The notes beneath the pieces were generated by a model, which worked only from the letters and a program-made list of their open reading frames with translations, made no database searches and was not told the DNA's origin. Positions 10,264 through 21,003 of a stretch of DNA of 64,000 nt are shown one piece after another (positions within the stretch are counted from its first letter, which is position 1; each line of letters begins with the position of its first letter). Source of the stretch: Saccharina japonica. Lineage: Eukaryota > Sar > Phaeophyceae > Laminariales > Laminariaceae. The translations under genes were made by a program, and so were the position numbers. Where the stretch lies: assembly GCA_008828725.1 (NCBI GenBank), contig MEHQ01003929.1, forward strand, positions 708,744 through 772,743, written 5' to 3'.

Positions 10264-11398
10264 CTGCGTTGGTGAAAGACGGCACGCGGTTGTCACGACG
10301 CAATGATCAATGCAGCATATCAATATCATATACGGGGATATAGTATTATCCAATTGGAGCTGACTATCAAAACGGCAACAAATAGATACCGACAACCCCG
10401 CCTCCAAGTGCATTATTTAGTAACACTCCGAAGTAGGTAGGGCTCGATAACTCTATCCCGCAGCTTGAGGAGTCATTCTAGCTCATACGCTGAATCTAGA
10501 CGGGCCTAAACCCAAACGATATCGAGATGTGCGACACGTAATGATTAACTACATCACCTGGAATGGTCCGCACGTACGTGCCTGATCGGGTAATATTAGC
10601 CACGCTACAATCGAGGGGGTACGGTTGGGCCGGACGGCTTCTGAGTGACTCCGTTCGGGAACTCTCCAATATATCTGAAATTACATATTTTCGTAGTACA
10701 ATGTTTTTAGTAGGCCTAACCATTAATGCTAATGGAACCTATACGTTTTGCCAAATTTCGGTTTTGCGTACGAGCTGGTTCAGGCACATCACCCTAAGTT
10801 TCGCCAGTCACAAATGTCGCAAGTATTAGCAACTCCAATGACACATACTTGATATCATGCTGACCATGATGAACAGTGGAAGAGGGTGACATAGCCAGTT
10901 TTGTTCAAGGACCTAGAACAGGCGCTACCACCGAAAATGTGGCACAACCAACCACAGGCCTTCAAAGAGGTCAACAACAGGCAGGCGTTTCCATAGGAAT
11001 CACATTTCCCCGCCCAATTTGTTTTTCTGAACGAGCCGCTTGCAGGTGGTCCAAGGCATGTTTGTAAAATTTTCACCCGAATGTTCGAAGATCTGACTGC
11101 CTATGATAATATTAAGTCATATTTAACGACCAAAATCGATTATATACTGAAACTAAGTAATTATGAGGCAACGTCTATTTTTGCACTTTTACTGCACAAA
11201 AGTCCAAACGTCAACGCCCTGTTTTGGGGATAGACCCTGAAACTTGTCACACGCCTTTATGCGCCCTACCCGAGACTTTTACGAATGTTTGTTTTTGTTT
11301 TTTCCACCGGAAGTTTTGGATCTCTTAAGACCCAAATTTCCCAAACAAAATCGAAACGGACAATATCTGGCGGAAAAAAAAACAAAAAACAGAGCAGT
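10264..11398. other. Intergenic; contains a dispersed repeat
   Basis: About 10640-10740 (GGAACTCTCCAATATATCTG ... GTAGGCCTAACC) recurs in the same orientation at about 15150-15245. A plus-strand stretch at 10880-11067 after an AG is weakly coding-like but unrecognised. The remainder is featureless. Confidence 0.4.
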
Positions 11399-11551
11399 GG
11401 CCAAAATTGGGTACACCCGATGGGTTTGTAGCCAAAACAGGGTACCATCGTAATTTAGTGATCGCGACGACCCCAGGACGCCATCTCATTGGCCAGCGCC
11501 GGCGACCACCCGACGCTGGCCACAAACCCATCGGGTATACCCGATTTTGGC
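11399..11551. mobile_element. MITE of the CCAAAA/GGTATACC superfamily (M2a)
   Basis: Left end GGCCAAAATTGGGTACACCC and right end CGGGTATACCCGATTTTGGC form imperfect TIRs. A second inner copy of the motif (GTAGCCAAAACAGGGTACC) follows the left TIR. A second copy of the whole element lies at 14757-14887 in opposite orientation. Non-coding, 153 bp. Confidence 0.7.
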
Positions 11552-12750
11552 TACTCAACCCCCAAGAGGTACCCGATTATTACACCCACCTACCCGAAAA
11601 TGGCCGGGCAGTTCGACCACATAGCCCAAAAGCCTACCAGCACCAGCCGACGATTACGATGTACCACGCACTGACCACTGACAACGCACCAGCATACGTA
11701 TCACGACGTATTACGACGTGCCGAGTTCCAACCTGTCACCGACGAATCCATCTGCTTGACATGTATCCATGATTTGGGTGATTGGCGATTTGGTGGTTTC
11801 AGCTGATTGGCTCGGGGACCTAAAAAAGAAAGCGCAGCATTAGAAAGTGAGCTTTCGCGCGAGCCCAGAAAAAGAAAGTCGGCCTGAACCCGATTTCCGG
11901 TTTCTTGTGAGAAGTTGCTACTACGGCTGTACTCGTACTGTCTGTTGTGCTGTGATGAGGTGATGAGGTGGCTTCTGGTTGAGGGAAGGAGAGAGAGCGC
12001 TCGCTGTGAATCAGCTACTGCCGCTACTGCTGTGCTGAGGTGGCTAGGAGCTTGTGGTTCGGAGATGAGGAAGAGAGAGAGCAGTCCTGTGTGGGTGGTA
12101 GAGGGAACGAATCAACTATACTACTACTACTGATTCATTGCCAGGAAAAACGGCATTATCCTCAGAAATAGCCTAGGAAAAAAGGTATTATTCTTCGGAT
12201 TCACAACTCACATACCCATACGTTGCTGTACGCTTACGCAACGACCGGCAGAAATACTCCATTCATAAACCAACACAAAACTCCGTGAGTATCCCCGATT
12301 GCCTCGATATACTGGTACCCAGTATGGGGCCTAACTGAACCAGGAAAAATAAACCTCCACTCGTATCATATGAACGTAACCGCAGAAACTTCATTCAAGT
12401 GTATTTTACATTACTTCAAGTATGCAGACCCAATATGTCTCGATCCAACGCGTAACAAACGCAAAGAAAGACGGAATGCGACCTAAAGCTCAAAACCAAG
12501 AACATTTGGTCTGGACCGAACGCGCCCTCTGGTGCAGTTCAAAATCATTTCAGTCGTGGTCCTTTTGCTGCAGACTGAGATTAACTTGCATTTTAAACAG
12601 CCACACTCCCAACGTAATACGCACCAAGCAAATCGGTCAGCAAAACCTCAAACAATGAAATCGTTCGTAATAATAGGGCAATTGCATTTCATTCCAAAAC
12701 TTAATTTTCCATAGTTGCATTATTTTTGTCTGCGGTTGCGAGAGGGGTTT
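11552..12750. other. No gene recognised
   Basis: AT-rich to mixed sequence with a few GA-rich runs near 11980-12085. No repeat shared with the rest of the window and no exon bounded by both splice sites was found. Confidence 0.4.
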
Positions 12751-13335
12751 TCACTTGTCGTTGATTCTCACTTTGCTGCATTGATCTCCGGGGTACTCCC
12801 CTCGCCACGCACTAGTGTCCAGGAGCACACTATCATAACCAGTCATATTGTCTTCAGCGCGCACGCACGAAAATAAGTTTTTTTTTAATCGGCGGGATTC
12901 GAATCCCTGGCCACGACTGAAGTGACTTTCAACTCCCCCAGCAGCAGCAGCAGCGCGATCCCAGCCACGCCATGTATGAGCCACAGCTGGTAGACCCTCG
13001 TATCTAACTGAATCTACAGCAGCTTTCGTCACGACCTCAGCTTGAAGCTCATGCTCCATGCGGAGATCCTGAAGTCTCTCCGACATCGCCGGGACTCGCC
13101 AAGGCCATAATCGATGCATGGCGGGATCCTCTGCATACGACGCTTGCAGAGCTGCCTCTGCGAGTCCGATCGCCTGCTCGAGCTCCAGTGCCGAGATCTC
13201 AATCTTATGTAGCTTTATCCTCTCCATACCAGCGTCCTCATGACCTGGCATGGGCACGCACAACCTCTGCTCCCGTCTGGGAGTCCCCTCTGGGATGTCA
13301 AACACTTGAAGAACAAAATCGAGGTCGTGGCACAA
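12751..13335 (-). CDS. Duplicated unknown ORF, probably TE-associated (copy 1)
   Basis: A 194-codon open frame on the minus strand. Its upstream third (FDIPEGTPRREQRL, VPMPGHEDAGMERIKL, then an acidic, leucine/alanine-rich stretch with ALELEQAIGLAEAALQ) is repeated at 14.05-14.49 kb, where the frame is broken. The conserved reading between copies suggests past coding. A CAG run encodes an alanine tract. The initiator may be non-ATG or an upstream exon may be missing. It abuts a copia RT fragment on the opposite strand. No domain recognised. Confidence 0.4.
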   Translation of the reverse strand: MCHDLDFVLQVFDIPEGTPRREQRLCVPMPGHEDAGMERIKLHKIEISALELEQAIGLAEAALQASYAEDPAMHRLWPWRVPAMSERLQDLRMEHELQAEVVTKAAVDSVRYEGLPAVAHTWRGWDRAAAAAGGVESHFSRGQGFESRRLKKNLFSCVRAEDNMTGYDSVLLDTSAWRGEYPGDQCSKVRINDK

Positions 13336-13862
13336 CCACCTACATACTCACATGAAGAGTTTTGGATTTGAGCAGAGCCCAGTTGATGCGTGTGTCCGCG
13401 ATTGATCGAGTCGGGCTCTGTCTCCATTGTACCAGTGGTTCATGTGCATGATATTTTTGCTGTAGGACTCAAGGCCAGGTGCGATCAGTTCTACGAAGAT
13501 CTGAATCGCCTCGTTCCGATCAATAACCTGGGCGTGTTACGGTGGTATGCTGGTTGTGTTTATTTTTAGGGATTGGGGTGCCGGTACTTTGACGATTTCG
13601 TAGCAGGCTTTCGCTGAAAATACCGCAGCGAGGTTTATCGTTAGTTCTGGGAGGGGTAACCCACTTTCGACTGGTCTGAAACTCGAAGATCTCGACGAAA
13701 ATGAGCCCGTTGGTGACTGGCTTTTTCGTGAGTTGGTGGGGTGCTTGATGTGGCTTGCGAACCAAACACGACCGGATATTGTGAACGCGGTGCGAGCGGT
13801 AGCGAGGTATTCGAATAAGCCGACGGAAGTACACTGGAAGACAGCGATCTATGTATCTATGG
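13320..13862 (+). pseudogene. Ty1/copia reverse transcriptase fragment
   Basis: Plus-strand frames, joined across at least two single-base shifts and one in-frame TAG, give copia RT hallmarks in order: RSWHNHL and MKSFGFEQSP; then VVHVHDIFAVG, where the usual catalytic VDD is VHD; PINNLGVLRWYAGC; RDWGAGTLTIS; and the strongly diagnostic LVGCLMWLANQTRPDI with VARYSNKPTEVHWKTA. About 180 residues of the RT's C-terminal part remain. No integrase, gag or LTR is visible. The element is dead: catalytic Asp lost, frame broken. Confidence 0.85.
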
Positions 13863-13963
13863 CGGTAGTAGGGGGTGGAAGGAGGCTGTCATTCTAAGGA
13901 ACGGGGTTCCTTGCGATCTCTGGCATTCTATCTTTTTGTTAGTTTTTATTGTTTTTGGTTGTT

Positions 13964-14029
13964 GGTTATATAGCATAGGCCACTGGCCTACTCGTGACTG
14001 AGTAGGCCAGTGGTCTATGCTATATAACC
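13964..14029. repeat. 66-bp near-perfect hairpin
   Basis: Two 30-bp arms (left starts GGTTATATAGCATAGGCCAC) with a 6-base loop (GTGACT) and one mismatch. It could extrude as a cruciform or be a tiny foldback element. It lies just after the copia fragment and just before the second copy of the unknown ORF repeat. Confidence 0.9.
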
Positions 14030-14049
14030 AGCAAAATGCATATTTCCGG

Positions 14050-14492
14050 GTTCGTTGATTCTCACCATGCTGCATTGATCCCCGGGGCACTCCCCTCGCC
14101 ACGGACAAATGTCCAGGAGCACACTATCATAACAATTCATATTGTCTCCAGCGCGCACGCTCGAAAATAAACAATTGTGAAATCGGCGGGATTCTATGCA
14201 TACGACGCTTGCAGGGCTGCCTCTGCGAGTCCGATCTCCTTCTCGAGCTCCAGTGCCGAGATCTCAATCTTAAGTAGCTTTACCATCTCCATACCAGAGT
14301 CCTCGTGACCTGGCATGGGCATGAACAACCTCTGCTCCCCTCTGGGAGTCCCCTCGAGATCTCAATCTTAAGTAGCTTTATCCTCTCCCTACCAGAGTCC
14401 TCGTGAACTGGCATGGGCATGAACAGCCTCTGCTCCCCTCTGGGAGTCCCCTCTGGGATGTCCGCGCTCTCCAATAGAATCACCGGTTGCAC
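14050..14492 (-). repeat. Second, rearranged copy of the 12.75-kb ORF repeat
   Basis: Repeats GTTGATTCTCAC, CTGCATTGATCC and CCAGGAGCACACTATCATAA in the same order as copy 1. It has an internal deletion of about 250 bp and then a 97-100-bp tandem duplication (about 14255-14352 and 14353-14452, each with AATCTTAAGTAGCTTTA and TGGCATGGGCATGAACA). Reading frame lost. Confidence 0.75.
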
Positions 14493-15295
14493 TAGTGTGT
14501 CGATTGCTCTCTAAAGGTGTACACGAATATGGCACATGCAGGCGTCATGGTGGCTCAAGACAGCGGTAACACAGAAGCTGTCGTATGCATTATTCCCAGA
14601 GCTGTCGAGCTGACTCGGCCCAAACCCCGAGTGACATCGAGCGGCTCATGAAACATCCCGATGTCCCATATCCCACCACAAGAATTCATATCAAGCATGT
14701 GGAACTCCTACCATACGATGGATCTTATGCGTTGGGTTACTGAGTACAATCAACAGTTTGTGGCCAGCGCAGGGCGGTGGCCGGCGCTGGCCAATGAGGT
14801 GGCGCCCTGGGGTCGTCGAGGTCACTAAAATACAATGGTATACTGTGTTGGCCACAAACCCATCGGGTATACCCGATTTGGGCCACCGCTAAAACAAACT
14901 ACATCCGGTGACGGCCCGGATAGGGTGCATGAGACACGTGTGCCAGATATCAGTGTCTATTTCCAAGAAAACGGCGTGGACATCAGCTACTGAATACAGT
15001 TTGAGCGGTATGCTTGAACCAGCCTGTAAGCCATAGAACTCCTCCTATGGGGAGTCTGAGGAGCATTACGTAACCAACCTACCGTCGGATTACGTCGAGT
15101 CATACGAGTAGTCAGTCGTCAGGTCCAAGTCAGAAGGGCCGGCTTCTGAGTGAGGAACTCTCCAATATATCTGAAAATGCATATTTTCGTATAATAGTAC
15201 AACATGTTTGGTAGGCCTAACCCCCAGTACTAATGGAACTCACAAGTCTTGTCAATCGTGGGATTTGTGTAAATGATAGAACTTGTATGAGGAGT
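14493..15295. other. Intergenic with MITE and dispersed repeats
   Basis: Apart from the MITE at 14757-14887, it contains a segment at 15052-15150 that is repeated at 15281-15392 (CTACCGTCGGATTACGTCGA against CTACCGTCGAACTACGTCGA) and the copy of the 10.6-kb repeat at 15150-15245. No gene called. Confidence 0.45.
14757..14887. mobile_element. MITE M2b, truncated copy of M2a
   Basis: Reverse-complement relation to 11399-11551. Shares GCTGGCCAATGAG, CTGGGGTCGTCG, and the outer end CCCATCGGGTATACCCGATT. The left terminal motif is absent. Confidence 0.7.
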
Positions 15296-15598
15296 TTAAA
15301 AAGAAATGCGTGAATCCCCTACCGTCGAACTACGTCGAGGCATACGCGTTGTGTCAGTTGTCAGGTTCATGTCAGAAGTGTCAGTATCGACGGTCATAGA
15401 CGCCGTGTGCACGATTATATTTTTGTATGCAGAGCCACTTACGGGAAAGACACTCATAAAGGTAGTGCGAGGATCTTGTTTTTGGTAACGAGACATTTTC
15501 CCGTAGCCACCGTCGCTGCCGGAACCGCGGCGATGGTAGCTCATGCCGACATCTTCAAAGGCCATTCCAGTCGGATTCCGTTGACCCCAGTGTAAGCC
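15296..15598 (-). CDS. Candidate host exon, function unknown
   Basis: Opens after a strong acceptor (TTCATTCACGTTTCAG|GGC at 15598) and runs either to a GTAAGT donor at 15443 or to a stop at 15296. The peptide begins GLHWGQRNPTGMAFEDVGMS and is glycine/serine-rich after that. A downstream piece (SDMNLTTD) is echoed by SDLDLTTD in the repeated segment at 15052-15150, so part of the coding sequence was locally duplicated. It may pair with the exon at 15792-16014. No domain recognised. Confidence 0.35.
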   Translation of the reverse strand, partial: GLHWGQRNPTGMAFEDVGMSYHRRGSGSDGGYGKMSRYQKQDPRTTFMSVFPVSGSAYKNIIVHTASMTVDTDTSDMNLTTDTTRMPRRSSTVGDSRISF

Positions 15599-15791
15599 CT
15601 GAAACGTGAATGAAGCAGCGATTGAACAGGTGCGTCATGTGCTGAGTGCTTCTGCTCATTGCTGCTGGCACGAGTACGAGCGATGTGGAATCAAGCGAAC
15701 TTCGTCAGTCCACAAATGTAGGATGCGATGCTACGAACCAAGATAAGTGCAGCGTTAGTGGTAGACGTCGTAGAGCTGACCCCGTACTTAC

Positions 15792-16014
15792 AAATCCTGA
15801 CATGTGCTCCACCATGACGAGAGTGCCTCACCAGCTCGCGGGCAAGGCCGCCATAACCACCTAGCGCGCGGGACAACACGATGCAAAGCAACCAATTAAG
15901 TGCGGTTTCCTTCGCAAAGCCTATACTAACTTCGTCCTCGATCCCAATTTTAGTATGTGTCCCGGAAACAAAGCTTGTTACCTCAGGATCCCCACCAAAA
16001 CTCAACCAACGCAT
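15792..16014 (-). CDS. Candidate upstream exon, function unknown
   Basis: From an ATG at 16014 the minus strand is open through MRWLSFGGDPEVTSFVSG and IGIEDEVSIGFAKETALN to two possible donors: CTG|GTGAGG (end 15832, phase 0, compatible with the exon at 15598) and TTT|GTAAGT (end 15792, phase 1, not compatible). Together with the next exon this would be a small two-exon gene. Family unknown. Confidence 0.3.
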
Positions 16015-16851
16015 GGTTTCCACACAAAGCTAGCAAGACAAACCGTTTCGTGTATGATGCGGGGTGCGGATATTCATACATATTTGTTCATCAGATCGCC
16101 ATGGGCCTTCCGGTACAACCATTACCAATATTTACGAACAGTTCGTCAAATGGTAGTTGGCAAAATAGTACCAGGTAGATTGGATGCACTAGCCGTGCGC
16201 GCATTTACTACGCCAAAATCAGCGATTTTTTGCCACTTCTTGACACCTGGTATTTACATAAAACCTCATTAACACGACAATATAAATCTGCTGACGGAGG
16301 CAAAGGATGCACCATTTGTCGCCAGCTGCGTAGCCCTAAGCGTAAGATATACGTGCACCTCTCCCGGTTCCTGACGAACAAATATATATAAAATATATAT
16401 ACAAGGCTTTCCTTTGGAGTGGATGCACTATAGAAGTTGAAAATTTCTCGAACATAATTTGCTTGTAGTTGGATTTGGGCTAGTCCGCCAAAAAATGCAG
16501 TTGTATGGCGGAGTAGGGTGGCCACAATCAGTTGCAATTTTACAGTAAAATAAAAAGCGAGCCTACAGCAAACCGTCCAATTGCAGGCGACGCAAGATAT
16601 GTATAGTAGTAAGGTTGTGCCCCCCCCGCGCGCAGTACCTCAGCAGTAGCAGAGCAGCAACACACAATACAGAGCGGCAGCCTATACTGCGGTCTATGCT
16701 GGTCCATAAACGAGTCGACAATATGTACCTGTTTTTTTACCAGACCCGAAGACAACGATCACACTCTGCCCTCGTACATAAGGGCGTTGTACGTATTTTG
16801 TACTTCGTACGGGTACAACTTGTTTACTTTCTTGGAAAAAATAATACTACT
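16015..16851. other. No gene recognised
   Basis: Mixed sequence with a C run at about 16620 and CAG-rich patches near 16640. Open frames are short and unsupported. Confidence 0.4.
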
Positions 16852-17186
16852 ACTGTAGTGGCACCCCGAGCTACGCCAGGGCGGGGCCGGTATAGCGGAC
16901 AAAAACGAAATACCAAAGAATAACTGGGCCACGATCCAAACCCTATTACGCAATCCACTGATTGCTCAGGTAAACTGACACACGTAGTCAACCACGTACT
17001 AACCGACCCACCCACACCCACCCACCCACCCACCCACAAACCCACCCACGTACGCACTAACCGATCGACACACGAACCAACAGATCCACCCACCCACTAC
17101 AAAAGCAGCAGTGTGAAATCACAGTGTACAGCAGCACCAGCACGTACAGAAATAGTTGTAGTAGTATATAACCCATTTACAGCAGC
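16852..17186 (+). repeat. Dispersed repeat with CCCA-rich core (copy 1)
   Basis: About 320 bp shared with 29591-29900: GGGCCACGATCCA, TCAACCACGTACTAACCGAC, an expanded (CCCA)n run, AACCGATCGACACACG, GATCCACCCACCCACTACAA and CAGCAGCACCAGCACGTA. The minus-strand frame is open in both copies, but this seems to follow from the CCCA repeat. Family unknown. Confidence 0.75.
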
Positions 17187-18769
17187 AACAGCAGCAGCAG
17201 CAGTCAAGAAAGTAGCCCCTTTTTCGTTTTTTTGTTTTAGTCGATTTTGGTGCGTTTGAGCTTGTTCATCTCGAAATTGTGCAAAAACCGCTGAATCGCG
17301 CAGTTTTGGGCCGATTTCGATTCTGACCCAAGTTTTGGAGATCCATATTTTAACGTTTGGGGGACTCTTTGAAAAAAGTACATGTTGATTTTAGTGTTGG
17401 AAGCAAACGACTTGAAAATACCGTGGAAAATAAGTAGCTTGAAATTAGTGTGATTTTTCACTTGATTTTAGTGTAGGGATTGGACCCCGGGCGGGAAAGC
17501 CCTCCGAATACGATGTGAACCCCCCCCCTCCCGCGGATCCGCCCCGTTACAGGGGACGGAGCGAGCCGTCCCCGGTAGGCCGTATTCCCCCAACCCCCGC
17601 TGGCGGAGTTCGTCGATGGCGCCAGTTCTCAAGCCGGGGTCACCGAGGGCTGACGCGTGGGGCGACCGGGGCGGTGGTGCAGCGCCGACCGAGGTAGGAT
17701 GGCGAGCGGTATAGCCGGTCTCCCGTGGGGCATACCGAAACCGGCATAGTCGCAAAGAGTCATTCGGACATCATCACCACCACTACCGAAGCGCAATATG
17801 TTATAAGGATTACGAAAGATTTCCCGTGAATTTCCTGTACAAAAATGGAAAAAGCGTGTCTTTTGCGCAGACGGAAAGTGAAAATATATTTTTATACTCA
17901 CCGGGTAAGTAACTACGCTACAGCACTACCTGGTGGTCTGTGATCTGTACAGCAGCGACACAGCCATAAACGCATATGATCATGGATTACACCAGTTCCA
18001 TTCCCGCAGCCACACTCTTTTCGCCTGAGCTATACCGTCGCAGAAGTCGATTGAGTACACCTTGCTGTGCTCAGCACAGCAGTATATCATGAGCTCTGCC
18101 TGCTAGTCTGTATGATGGTGTTATTCTCTACGCTCAGAAACTGCCGGTTGCACAGCAGTACATCATGAACTTTCTATCTGATAGTCTGTATGCTGGTGTC
18201 TCTCCCTGGTGCTGTACCAATGCCGGCCATCGAGCAGCTACGCTATTGTGGTTGCGCACCAAAGAGCCCGCTGCTTCCGCCCGTTGCTGCTGTGACTGCA
18301 TGTAGCTCCCGCGCCAGCAGCCACATTACTTAGGCAAGCGCTATCGCAGCAGCAGTTGATCGGGTGTTGCTGATGTACATCATCAGCTCTGTCTGATGAC
18401 CTGTAGGACGATGTCCCCTGCAAAGCAGTTGGCGGCGAAGCTGCTGCTGTACAAATGCCGGCCATGCTCTGCTTTGCGCTCTTTGACGTCCCAAGCTCAG
18501 TATCGTCGTTGCTGACAAAAAAAAAGTACGGACTAAGACTATAGTCGTGCTGCTCTGCCAGCAAAAAGTGAGAAGCTAAACGCTACCAGTATTTCGAAGA
18601 GCTGCCAATCGAAAGCTGGGCTGTTTGTCACAAGGAAGAACTGTCATACGGTCCACTCGTAACTAACGACCGACCCAGGTTTACGTAAATGTATAGGTAT
18701 TTATACAAGGTTCCCCGCCGTGACATGCCTAGGGGAGTGGCGCAAGGACAAATCAAAACATTGTTTTAC
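17187..18769. other. Non-coding: GC patch and degenerate repeats
   Basis: 17490-17760 is a GC-rich island with no supported gene. 17930-18460 holds degenerate 75-85-bp repeats containing GTACATCATGA/GTACATCATCAGCTCTG, CTGATAGTCTGTATG-like words and AATGCCGGCCAT, at about 18085, 18160, 18225 and 18372. Open frames across them are not called. Confidence 0.45.
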
Positions 18770-18866
18770 GGGGGGACATAGTAAATAGGACCTACGACAT
18801 ACACAAAAACCTATTAATTTACCTATTTTTAATTACAATATTTGGCTCTATTTACTATGGCTCCCC
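18770..18866. mobile_element. Short TIR element, about 97 bp
   Basis: Left GGGGGGACATAGTAAATAGG and right (reverse complement) GGGGAGCCATAGTAAATAGA are imperfect inverted termini around an AT-rich centre. Single copy here; target duplication not evident. Confidence 0.5.
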
Positions 18867-20319
18867 AGCATGCGATACTACTGGAATATACGCATATAAT
18901 ATATTATAGTACATAAATACGGCGCTATTAAATATCTACGTATATATTACTGCACATAAATGTAGACCCTTTTAGAACTAACTGCACCTGGAGTTTTTGG
19001 GATAAAACGTACTCGAAAATATGGGTGGAACCGTTAGTATTGGCCCGTTCATTCTTAGAGCTTTCTTAATGACCCCGCCAAACATTTTCATCATATGTGT
19101 CGACATTCAATTAGTGTGGCGCTCAAGGTAATGAAGATCTATCCCGCACAAAACCGAGTACTCCCGACGAAAAAAATGTTTGAAAGCACTCCACGCGCAC
19201 CGTGCACTGCTAACCCCTACGAGCATAACCGGCTGTTGGAAGGACGATTTTTGACGAGATTGACAGATATCGCTGTATTGTGGCGGAACTTTTATCATCA
19301 GTTTGCTTCGCTGTATATGTATTAGCCAGTGGTGTGTATATGCAACGCCTTACCCTGTCTAATGTGGACCTGCTCCGCTCTCGGGTGCCAAGGAAAACCG
19401 GGATTACATGCATGCATGCACCACACAGCAGCAGAGACCCCCAACTCTACAGATCGCAGGGTCCGATAAAAGAAGCAACATCTATAGAGTAGCCACATTA
19501 ATAAAGCGGGACAAACTACCGAAAGCGCACGGCCTTCCTTCCTGCTCTGCTGGCGGAGGGCAGGAGTCTATAGCGTTGTAACACTGCAGTGCTCGTGTGT
19601 GCTGCGTGTCTTATATATGCGGGGTCTGGGATACGTACAAAACAAAAAAAAAAGAGACAGAAAAAGTTATCGCCGAAGATCAAAATCAAGCCTCCAAATT
19701 CAAAATCGGGCATGGTGACTATTTCGTTATATTGCCAAAGATCAGTTTTCCCATGTACCCGGTCGTACAACGTTATTTTTCGCGGCGCGCACCAGAGGGG
19801 CGACAAACCGCACATACATCATGCAAGCACAGCAGCAAGCAGCAGAAGAGAGACAGATGGTGATGGTGATTATTGACGGATGCAAGCCTCCGATAAAGCA
19901 ACCATACCAGCCACATCAGTTACGGTGGACCTGTCACAGCCACATCTGCTGCTTGTGCTTCTAGACGGGGGTGTAACGTTGTTTGTGTTCGTTGAGTCTG
20001 ATGTCTCGTATATTTCTGGATTGAGCTTCGCTTCGGAGAAGAAACACAAAAAAATATATATATATAAAGGACAGTTGAGGTGCTCCTATTAAATTTAAGC
20101 GGCCATTACATTCCCGGCCAGAGTGAAGGTGGCTCTGTCACACACAGCAGCAAAAATGAAAGGCAGATAGATGATGGACTAAGGACCGCAGGCTCCGATA
20201 GACACAGCTAGCCATAGCAGTACAGCGCAGATGGGCGTCTCACACACGCACGGTGTTTTACCTGCTGGTGCTTATGCAGAGTTATAACGTGGTGCTCTCC
20301 GCATGTTGCGGTGTCTTAC
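18867..20319. other. Intergenic with dispersed 85-bp repeats
   Basis: Related blocks at about 19420-19500, 19825-19920 and 20140-20220 share CACACAGCAGCA, a purine-rich stretch, and GCAGGNTCCGATA-type words. The last exon(s) of the filamin/NXPE-like gene should lie here on the minus strand. I could not place them: one candidate acceptor (GTGTGTGACAG near 20142) leads to only a dozen codons before a stop. Confidence 0.4.
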
Positions 20320-20366
20320 CTGTGGTATACTGGTGTGGCTGGGCGCTCCTGTGTGCTCATGATGCG
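20320..20366 (-). CDS. Filamin/NXPE-like gene, exon 6 (candidate)
   Basis: A 47-bp exon read between a pyrimidine-rich acceptor (TTTTTTCCCTTTCACGAG|CGC) and a donor CACAG|GTAAGA. It enters in phase 0, matching exon 5, and encodes RIMSTQERPATPVYHR. TPVxxR resembles the strand near the end of SGNH/PC-esterase domains where TPVIWR-like motifs occur. It leaves in phase 2. Because it is so short, it rests on splice signals and phase rather than on length. The expected C-terminal DxxH region was not found. Confidence 0.45.
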
Positions 20367-20793
20367 CTCGTGAAAGGGAAAAAACAGAACATTATTTGTT
20401 ACTGGCACGTACGTCCAAAATGAGGCCTCATGCAGAGAACCCGGGAAATCGTCTCATCCACTCCCGCCGGGGAAAACAACTTTAAGCGCCTGCCACGCGA
20501 GCTACAGGCCTCGGATCGAGCTTAGACCTCCATCAGCGTGTCCGGCCGGGCTTCCTGTGTCGGCGTACCTAGTGTTTTGCCGAAAAGGGCTAGTACGACG
20601 TGAGGTAGTGCAAAAAACACTAAAATTTCACAACCATAATTATACACATATGCAGCATCTCCACGCAGCCGCTGTACTTAGATACATCTTGGAAACAACG
20701 TGATGCTGCTCAGCGTCTCGTTTAAGTCTTATCCGGCCGCAACATACGGAACGTCCACGAAAAGGCAGGTACACGAATCACACTATACCTCAC

Positions 20794-21003
20794 CTCAATG
20801 GCCACGTTGGTGGCACCTTTACTGTTATCCATGTTGGATGGGGCCATGATAACCGAGGGCCAGTCTTCTCCTTCCGCGAAAACTTGCCATTCAAGGAAGT
20901 GCTTGCAGGAACGGACAAATGCGGCGCTGCTGCCACTTTGAAGTTTTTCGTTGTTGCAAATGGTTGCGTCCTCGACCCCAAATATTTGGTACAGGCGAAA
21001 GTC
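20794..21003 (-). CDS. Filamin/NXPE-like gene, exon 5
   Basis: A 70-codon phase-0 exon without any ATG-initiated ORF of its own. It lies between acceptor ATGATAACAG|GAC and donor GAG|GTGAGG. It begins DFRLYQIFGVEDATIC, has a central FVRSCKHFLEWQVF and a later WPSVIMAPSNMDNSKGATN. A DFR following the YQ that ends exon 4, then a long helix and a hydrophobic strand ending in a Pro-Ser-Asn turn, fits the middle of an NXPE C-terminal (SGNH-like) domain. The intron to exon 4 is about 890 bp. Confidence 0.65.

Noticed and set aside
12890..12930. tRNA-like B box GGGATTCGAATCCC
   Set aside because: A palindromic word only. No acceptor stem, D arm or anticodon arm could be laid around it.
18080..18460. 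Degenerate direct repeats considered as a CRISPR array
   Set aside because: Repeats are long, diverged and irregularly spaced, and the DNA is eukaryotic.
19516..19815. Minus-strand frame with LWCAPRKITLYDRVHGKTDL considered as the last exon of the filamin/NXPE-like gene
   Set aside because: No acceptor in the required phase and no PC-esterase DxxH motif. It degenerates into a T-rich run.
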